The notes beneath the pieces were generated by a model, which ran no database searches, was not told the origin of the DNA, and saw only the letters and a list, made by a program, of their open reading frames with translations. 64,000 nucleotides of DNA from Marasmius tenuissimus (Eukaryota; Basidiomycota; Agaricomycetes; Agaricales; Marasmiaceae). The stretch spans positions 186,001 to 250,000 of the forward strand of contig JAQOTA010000017.1 in NCBI GenBank assembly GCA_029532415.1, read 5' to 3'. The translations under genes and the position numbers were made by a program. Shown piece after piece: positions 57,180 to 64,000 of the stretch. Within the stretch, counting starts at the first letter, position 1. Each line of letters starts with the position of its first letter.

Positions 57180-57810
57180 GCTCAAAGTGGTGGTATCTGA
57201 TGAAGAGCCGGAAGCCGTGGAGAGCCGTGCTCGTCACCTTATGGAACACCAGACTGAGATAGCATTAGCATGGACACGGTGAGAAATGATATCTTCCCAA
57301 TCATATCATATCGAGTCGACTTCTCCCGGAGCCGTTAGACCAGCTGGACCTGTCAAAGCTGGGAGGTGGGAGGACAAGAATAAGACGACAGCCACAGGTC
57401 GACGGGTCGTCGACCGAACAACTCTAAACGTCAAAGCAGTTCGCCATTCGGAACGGCGTGGGTGTAATATTCTGCTCTGCAAGGCCCGCGAGGAAAGTGG
57501 GGGAGGGGATGTATGTACTGTACAGCAATGGTAAAAAGAGAAAAGAGTACTGGTTGAGTGAGTATGAGCGCAACAGCAGGCGAGAGGAGAAGGGAAAAGA
57601 ATATACTAGTAGTTCATAACTCGTACGTACTAAAACGGGAATGACACTTGTGGCAGTTAAAGAGGCATTAGAGAATAAAAGCGAGGTATGAGAGAGAGAG
57701 AGAGTACCTATGATCTTACCAATACAGAACAAGAAAGAAATAAAAGTGCCCCAAGTTCCTACATACAACATCCTAGGTGGTATTGGAATCGTGGAGAGAG
57801 GGAGAAGAGA
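57180..57810. other. Intergenic region
   Basis: 5' flank of the dehydrogenase gene and 3' flank of the nucleoporin gene. Contains a short GA repeat at about 57689-57705. No gene seen. Confidence 0.5.
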
Positions 57811-60417
57811 CTACCGGGGCGCGTCACAAACCACGCATTGTGTCGCTGAAGCACCGTTCGAACAATCACACGTCCCGCAAGTCCAAGAACCTTGAGCTGG
57901 TGCAGGTGGAGGCTTGATTCCTGCCGCCGACCAGTTGAAGCCTACGACTGGTGGTGGAGCCTGCGTTGGTTGACTCTCCTTGGGTTCCGGAGAGGCAGTA
58001 GAGGAGGAACTCATTGCCGCAATCGTAAACTCATACTTGGGGAGGTTCAACAACGGAATGCTCTTCGCCTTGGCGATAGCTTCACTGTCATTGAACGACA
58101 CGGTCGCTGGGACACTGAACGTGAACGTCGGCAATGATGGCACTGGCGCGTCCAGCGCAGCTTGTTTAGGATCCGCCTTGGACGACGCAGGCGGTGGGGA
58201 CGACGTAGTATCTGCGACTGGTGCCTTGGAAGCGAAGAATGGAGAAGGGGCGGTGGACTCTGACGATGAAGAAGGAGCAGCAGGTGGTGTCGGGGTATCC
58301 ATCTTCATGCTCTCCCTCAGTTTCGAAGGTGCCTTGGGTATAGTGTTGGTCTTGGGAGCTCCGAATACCGGAAGCGAACCCTTCGATAATGAAGATGGCA
58401 TCCCGAGGCCGAGGTTGGCGCTCGACGAGAAGCTGTAGGTCTTCTGTCCAGGCTCGATGACCTCTGAAGGGGCGACAGCCGTTTTGGAACTGGTACTGGA
58501 GACCTCACCCTCCGGGATTTCCTCGATGGTCGGGACGGATTTTAAAGGCTTGGCGGCAAAACCGTTGACGATGTGGCCATTCGGCTTTGACTTCTTCGGG
58601 CTTCGTTCCTTCTCATCCTCATCCTCAACCTCCTCAATCTGAACCGAGAACTGGGGTTTGGCTGGCGGAGGAGGCGATTGGGAAGCAGATGGTCGCGACG
58701 ATCCGTTCACGGGTCCGTTACTCGTTGCAGGCGGAGGACGAGAACGTTTACTTCCCTGGAGAGATTATCGTATGCTCAGCTCAACATGTTTTCCGCAGGT
58801 GAAAGGGGAGAGAACTCACCTTGGGTAGCGTAGCCTCAATTATCGCCTGAGCAGAATATTGTTTTTCCTCCTCCTTCTCCTTCTCTTTTTCCTGCTCCTT
58901 TTCCTTCCCGTCCTGAGATCCAGAACCAGCCTCCGCCCCGTTCACATCTATCTTCGAAACCGACTTGCCAGCTCGAATTCTTTTACTTCTAGGCTTCGGT
59001 TGCCCAGTATGCTTCACAGGGCTAGCAGCTTGGTAAGGATTACTGACATCGAGGTGTTTCGTAGTCGAAACTTCAGTGATGATCTTGGTCATGAAATTCG
59101 CAGCTCTCGTCTGTTTCGGCACCGGAACCGGGGATCCACCCTCACTGTCCGAATTTGACGGAGATGACTGTCCCCACGCCTGTCTCAAGGGAGACGGAAC
59201 TACTGGCGTCGTCGGTTTCTGGATCATCGAAGTCCTCAGGCGTGACGACGACGAGGTATTGATGCCGTTGACCTTCCCAGAGCCTGACGGGACCCCGTTG
59301 GGAGTTGGAAGTGGTGCTGCTAGGGCAGTTCTTGTCGGAGAAGGCGCAGGTGCACCTGAACGGGTGGTAGGGGGTGGTGTGAGACTGGAGCCGCTGGGGG
59401 ATGCGGTAGATGACTCTGCTTCATCACCTACGCGACGTCGCTTCGTATCCGTTTTGATCTTTTCGGGACTTTCCTTCAATACCAATCGTTCAGACGATGC
59501 TCGCGAGGTACCAAACGCAGGAGACTGGTATCGGTTACGACTGCGAGGTTTAGCGCTCCCACCGCCCTGCCATCGATACTTGCCGTTAGGGTTGTTTTTG
59601 AGGAGTTTGGGTGTCGTTGAACTTGATAGCTGGTTGGGGGAATCGGTGGGTGTAGAGAAGCGGAAGGGATTGGATGAGGTACTGGTAGAGGCGAAGAGAG
59701 GCGAGTTTCCGCGCTGGGGTGTCGAAGGACTGCTCGAAAATCTGAAGGGCTCGCGTGTTTCGGCTAGAGTCGTGCGTAAGCATGCTGGACGATTGAGATA
59801 CAGTAGATGGACTGACAAGTGCTCTTCTTCAGAAGTGAAATCAGACCCTCAGCTTCGATGGATGAGATATGTCGATCCCGTCGAGACTCCAGGAAAGATG
59901 TCACTATATCTATACCTTCTGAGGAAGAAGTGGGCTCAACGAAAGGGCTGGTGGGAGATTGCTGAGGGACAGATTGATGGGTACCGTTAGCGGTGTTGGA
60001 AGCCGGCCGGGAAGGCGATTCGTTTTCTGCGCCTTTTGACTTCAGAGTACGAGATAGCTAGTTATCGAAGGTAATTTTCCGATGATAGAGGTGAGGATTG
60101 AATGGATGGCGCAGAGACGACATGCAACGCACTTGATGACCACGCGTAGAAAGCGCTTGAGCTGGCGATTGGCCGAGTTCCTCAGGATTGTAATCGCTTT
60201 CGTCTGTGTAGTCCTCCGTAACGGGAAGTATTTCCTCCTGAACGCGAGACTTGAGGGGATTGAAGTAGCTCAGGATACCTGAAAATGACCATGACTAGAA
60301 AATGTCAGTAACCAGACCAACATTGCAGAAGTGAAGACGCACTGATTTCTTCGACGGAGGCCTAGCATATGGGGACGGACGGGCCCCAGAACGACCTGAC
60401 CTGCGCACAGCACTCAT
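57811..60417 (-). CDS. Nup153/Nup1-like nucleoporin with C-terminal RanBP2 zinc finger
   Basis: ATG 60417 gives MSAVRRSGRSGARPSPYARP, splicing to SSWSFSGILSYFNPLKSRVQ, the N-terminal signature of fungal Nup1/Nup153-like proteins. A long Ser/Pro/Thr-rich disordered body follows, with FG-like patches (NPFRFST, EPFRFSS, FTFSVPATVSF), NNPNGKYRWQGGGSAKPRSR and basic/acidic Lys-Glu stretches. The protein ends in one RanBP2-type zinc finger: SWTCGTCDCSNGASATQCVV then CDAPR, matching W-x-C-x2-C-x10-C-x2-C; TAG 57811-57813. Such proteins sit on the nuclear basket and bind importins and Ran. About five exons and roughly 730-750 residues. Divergent from the complex I gene with a 226-base shared promoter. 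Confidence 0.85.
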
Positions 60418-60643
60418 CGTCTTCACCAGCCGACGTCGAGGAAAAAATCAAGAGGCAAGCGACAACACCAAGTACAAGGCCCGCTCCAATGAGGGCGGTC
60501 TTGAGGGCAGGTCTATTGTCCCTCTCACGTGATGAAATTCATACCCGGGTACGCGTGACACTCTTCCCTCCACAACCCGACCCGACGAGCTCGACGCTTT
60601 CAAGAACTCCCTCCTTTTGTCATCTTTATAGAACGCGTCGAGG

Positions 60644-61476
60644 ATGCCTGAGAAGGTTCTTGACACTCCCTATCCCGTCATTGACATAGACCCCCATTTC
60701 ACCCGGGTGGTAAGATACTTCAGGCCCTCCGATTATGGGACTTGGGCAGCAGGAACTGTTGGAGTTCCGGCTGCTTTGGTGCTTTGGGGTATGGTTGGAC
60801 GTTCATACTACCGAGAGAATGTCTCAATGGAATAATTTACAGAAATGGCCGATCCTAGGAAAATTAAAGTAGAACGAGTCGAACTCAAGGACCCGTCGAA
60901 ATTGCCTAAGGGAAGGCTTGCAGTTGGGGACGCTCTTACCGTCGTTACAAGGAGGGCTGTGACTGGTCTCAAAGTTGGCGCCCTTATTGGATTCGTCGGA
61001 GGTTTCCTTCTAGCATACCAGAACTCGAGCAGTACGCACTTCCACGCCAAGCAAATTCAATAATTTCTCACCTTTCGACAGAACGGTTCTGGGGCTGGAC
61101 AGAAAACAAGAGAGAAGAAGAGATGGACTTCCAAGAACTCAGCCAGCGCGCAAGGGAGGGCAAGCCGCTATACGGAGAGTCACCTCAACCCGAATGGGTT
61201 CAAGCTGCTGCCTACAGAAACTCCGTGTTCTCTCAGCTCAAATTCTGTGAGTCTGACGTCTATTCATTCTTTTGTTCGTTTCATCACTGACTCGTTCTTC
61301 TCTCATACAACCGTGCTTCTTACAGCCGTGTTCCCCATGTGAGTCTGCAAAATGTATCAGTTTCAATTCGTGAATTCATTGTCATGACCAGGTTCAATTT
61401 CGTCAACCACCCGCACCATGGAACTGATCCTGCAAAATACGGCGTCAAGACAGAAACCTCCGCGGAATCGTCATAA
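60644..61476 (+). CDS. NADH:ubiquinone oxidoreductase 20.9/21-kDa-type accessory subunit
   Basis: Five exons (60644-60788, 60843-61031, 61082-61246, 61326-61338, 61392-61476) give 198 residues; exon 4 is only 13 bases. Sequence: TPYPVIDIDPHFTRVVRYFR, PSDYGTWAAG, KVGALIGFVGGFLLAYQ (membrane segment), KRFWGWTENKREE, ELSQRAREGKPLYGES and FPMFNFVNHPHHGTDPAKYG. This matches the fungal complex I accessory subunit of about 21 kDa in the mitochondrial inner membrane. No cleavable presequence is obvious, as is common for these subunits. The exon joints are all in phase, so the gene looks intact. Confidence 0.88.
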
Positions 61477-61954
61477 TTTCCTTCGCTCATGTACCTGCAA
61501 TTCCATTGATTATCTGTCTTTTTTCCGTCGTCGGGCGAGTGATCCCGTGGTCTGAAATGATTCCTCAACTCTGCCCGATATCCGATGGCGCGCTGTCGCT
61601 ATTGGAAGCCTCCAGGCATGGACGGGTAGGCTAAGCTAAAAGTGCCTTTTGAATCCGGCACGTACGTATAGCTATTCATAACCTTGGTCTTGCACCTGAC
61701 GCCATGAGATTCTAAGGGGACGATTCTATGTGTCCTCTCTTACTATCTAAAGGAAATCTTTCAAGATGGAACTACCTGTTTCCCTATCCAGCTGATTGAC
61801 TTTTTTTTTGTGCTACACGAGTACCGCATCTGCTACGTCTGATCAGCTTTAATTTTACCCTGCTGGTCTGTTGTAGTTCCGATGGTGGCAAGACACATGA
61901 CTCTCCCCGCAATACATTCACCACGAACACCGCCTTGGCGGGTGTGTCTGTTAA
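61477..61954. other. Intergenic region
   Basis: 3' flank of the complex I gene and upstream region of the phosphatase gene; a T-rich tract is at 61800-61811. No gene seen. Confidence 0.5.
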
Positions 61955-62002
61955 ATGCTACGAGACACGCTGCCAGTCCTTCCGCTCAAACAAACCCCAG
62001 TT

Positions 62003-62715
62003 ATGTTGGACGCTACCCTCAACACCTCTCACTTATGGGCGACAGTGCGGACAACGACCATTCAAAGAGCGCCTACCCGACATGGACCCAGTCTGATCGT
62101 TCCTCAGCTGTATCTCTCCGACTATTTCTCCGCAAACGACGAAGCACAGCTCTCCAAGTTGGGCATTACCCATGTCATCTCAGTTATGGAATACGACGTC
62201 CAAATCCCCGACATAATACAGGAAGGGAACAGAATACATATACGGATCCCGGACAAGCCAGATGCCGATATTTTAACACACTTGGAGAGGACGACAGAGT
62301 TCATACGGCTGGCTTTGATGAACGCGAGGAATAACGTGCTGGTACGTTCGCGGAATATTCGTACGTGGGGGATAATGCGGACTCAAGAATACTGTTCTTA
62401 TTGTCGCAGGTACACTGCTACCAAGGAATTAGCCGGAGTGCAACGGTCGTGTGCGCATATCTCGTCGCCACCACTGGGATGCGGGCGATAGATTCCATCG
62501 CCTTCGTTCAGTCCAAACGAAGGATTGTCTGTCCCAATAGTGGTTTCCGACAGCAGCTAGAAATGTATAGCAACTTTTCGGCTTTCATGAATCCGGCAAA
62601 GACGCGTGCATCATCGGGTGCATTGCCTGGGAAGACACGAAGACCGAGTATCGACAGGGCGGAAGGTGGAGGGGTCATGAGTGCCTACATGGGACTTCCA
62701 TCTCGACGTTCGTGA
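62003..62715 (+). CDS. Dual-specificity protein phosphatase
   Basis: Two exons joined by an intron with GTACGT donor after NARNNVL (about 62343) and acceptor CGCAG. LIVPQLYLSDYFSANDEAQL, LGITHVISVMEY and RIPDKPDADILTHLE lead to the active-site loop VHCYQGISRSATVV, which fits HCx5R with Cys and Arg present, then VCPNSGFRQQLEMY. Classic small DSPc fold that dephosphorylates Ser/Thr and Tyr in MAP-kinase-like substrates. A further in-frame ATG at 61955 would add 16 residues. The C-terminal tail is basic and Ser-rich, ending GLPSRRS with TGA 62713-62715. Converges with Med4. Confidence 0.9.
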
Positions 62716-62846
62716 CCCTTCACGACGTGGTACTTTCTTATGGATCAGGCAGGAGATAATTGAGAAGCGGGATGTTCAATACTCTACACGTGTATAATAG
62801 GTTGATTTTGACGTCGTCCAAGATACCCAATTGGCTACAGATTGGC

Positions 62847-63692
62847 TCACAGATCCGGATTGAGATCCAAGTCCAAGTCGAAGATTGGCATTGGCTGCGG
62901 GTCGCGCAGGTCGTGCCTATAGGGATTTGCGCCATGATGGTGCCCATCTGGTCCTTTGGGAGAGACTGTCGGCGCTGTTGCAGAGGAAAACGTAAATTTT
63001 TGTCATAATCAACCTAGAAATCACCGACGCACCTTTCCCAACTGAGTGCATTTCTCCCAGCAGTCCTAACGGTGCCTCTAGATTGAGATGACCTCTGCGC
63101 ATCTTTTCCTCGTTTGGGAATGGCGGGAAAAACCCAGGAGGGGGTGGTTGACCTGGGAGATTCTGGTCGGGCATATTAGGCGGTGCCGATGTAAACGCGC
63201 TGAGACTTTGAGCATAGGCCAAAAGTTCAGGATATGGAATAGATGCTGAGCGGGTCGCGTCAGCTCATTGAGTCCAGTCTTTGAGAACAAATCGAAGAAT
63301 GAACCTTTCTTTGCCTGTTCTATAGCTTCGATGCGTTCATCTGCCTCTGTGATCAACTCTTCAAATTCTCGTTTCTCGCCCTCAAGTTCAGTACATATTC
63401 GCCGCCAACGCTCGTCCAAATCGAGGATCTCTGATTTGAGAGCCTCAATTTTTCGTTGCTTGAGCTGGTGTTTGTAGGTGAGATTTACTGCAGCCGAGAG
63501 GGCCTGATCGCATGCAAGGAAAGATGAAAGCGAGGGTGGAGGAGGAGGTTTTTGGGACGTCGAAAGCGAGAGAAAGAGGGTTTGGGACAGCTGCTGTAGC
63601 TCATTGAGAGGACCTAGCAAAATCGAAGACATTGACGATTCATCTTGCTGAGCAGAATTGGAAGGACGAGCAGCATTGAAGGACATCGCCAT
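62847..63692 (-). CDS. MED4: Mediator complex subunit 4
   Basis: ATG 63692 (MAMSFNAARPSNSAQQDE). A helical coiled-coil region follows (KQRKIEALKSEILDLDERWR, EFEELITEADERIEAIEQAK). Exon 2 carries the family hallmark SIPYPELLAYAQSLSAFTSA and PPNMPDQNLPGQPPPPGFFP, then PFPNEEKMRRGHLN and APLGLLGEMHSVGK. Exon 3 ends MPIFDLDLDLNPDL, the acidic tail typical of fungal Med4; TGA at 62847. Med4 belongs to the middle module of Mediator and links regulators to RNA polymerase II. Both introns are in phase. Intact. Confidence 0.92.
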
Positions 63693-64000
63693 CTTGGCCG
63701 CCGTTAGTTCATACTTTGCAAAGCTATGATTGATCAGCCTGAATGATACCCAATATACGAGTAAAACTCACAATTGGGACTTGCGCTAGGTTACGCTACT
63801 CAATGTAACCCAATTGACGCGTTGCGGTCGTGAAGATGAAGGTTGGAAACTCGAGTGCGTTACACAAGCGCCCATAAGCGTCCATCTCTTCCTCGTCCTC
63901 GACGGTCACGCAGCGGCTCGTCTCATTATCATTGCCCTTTCTCGCGCAACCTTTTCAGTTTAGGAGACTGATTTCTACATGTCAAATCATGACCAGACCT
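63693..64000. other. Upstream region of MED4
   Basis: No open frame of note to the window end; probably the Med4 promoter and the edge of a neighbouring gene outside the window. Confidence 0.4.

Noticed and set aside
59076..59990. Long plus-strand open frame of 304 codons
   Set aside because: It lies opposite the low-complexity nucleoporin exon and has no domain; GC-rich Ser/Pro codons leave few stops on the other strand.
1..64000. CRISPR arrays, bacterial operons or ribosome-binding sites
   Set aside because: The window is clearly eukaryotic with many spliced genes; no regularly spaced repeat array exists.

Overview
This 64 kb window is nuclear DNA from a filamentous basidiomycete, most likely an Agaricomycete. 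The evidence is short (about 45-70 nt) GT-AG introns packed into nearly every gene, gene families typical of mushroom genomes (DUF6534 membrane proteins, F-box proteins, BAS2-like secreted proteins, a family whose N-terminus carries the motif GNFNHIQGDQ), and housekeeping genes of fungal type. Exon structures were inferred by eye from reading frames, splice signals and remembered family motifs; no database search was possible.

Layout. 1-0.8 kb: 5' part of a secreted repeat protein with BAS2-like cysteine modules (minus). 1.9-5.3 kb: two tandem, intact, secreted amidohydrolase/decarboxylase genes (minus) made by duplication of a unit of about 1.9 kb. 5.8-10.9 kb: conserved genes WDR48-like (plus) and methionine-R-sulfoxide reductase (minus). 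11.1-13.6 kb: an F-box gene killed by two in-frame stops, followed by a 3' remnant of a reductase. 14.9-19.3 kb: one apparently intact DUF6534 seven-helix membrane gene (minus) and one decayed paralogue (plus).

21.5-36.3 kb looks like a biosynthetic gene cluster: a UbiA-type aromatic prenyltransferase, an NAD(P)-dependent reductase, a secreted GMC oxidoreductase, two divergent cytochromes P450 and an FAD-dependent aromatic monooxygenase. By analogy with basidiomycete prenyl-hydroxybenzoate pathways such as vibralactone, a plausible order is prenylation of a hydroxybenzoate, oxidative decarboxylation by the FAD enzyme, P450 oxidation of the prenyl chain, and alcohol/aldehyde interconversion by the GMC enzyme and reductase. 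The product is unknown. A perfect 34-bp inverted repeat lies in the shared promoter between the reductase and the GMC gene.

36.5-46.2 kb is an unstable accessory stretch. A block of about 2.9 kb carrying a DUF6534 gene occurs twice (37.1-40.0 kb and 41.0-45.8 kb). Between the copies is a patchwork of remnants of the F-box gene, the reductase and the FAD monooxygenase. The second block is interrupted by a 1.77-kb non-autonomous mobile element with terminal inverted repeats of about 350-366 bp studded with the palindrome GTTTAAAC. It is flanked by a GATTGAG target duplication, and the first block is its paralogous empty site.

46.5-63.7 kb returns to ordinary gene order: the GNFNHI-family gene, an HPP-family membrane protein, a CDK7/Kin28-type kinase, a MYND zinc-finger protein, a protein with only the N-terminal part of a cullin, a Gfo/Idh/MocA dehydrogenase, a Nup153/Nup1-like nucleoporin, a complex I accessory subunit, a dual-specificity phosphatase and Mediator subunit 4.
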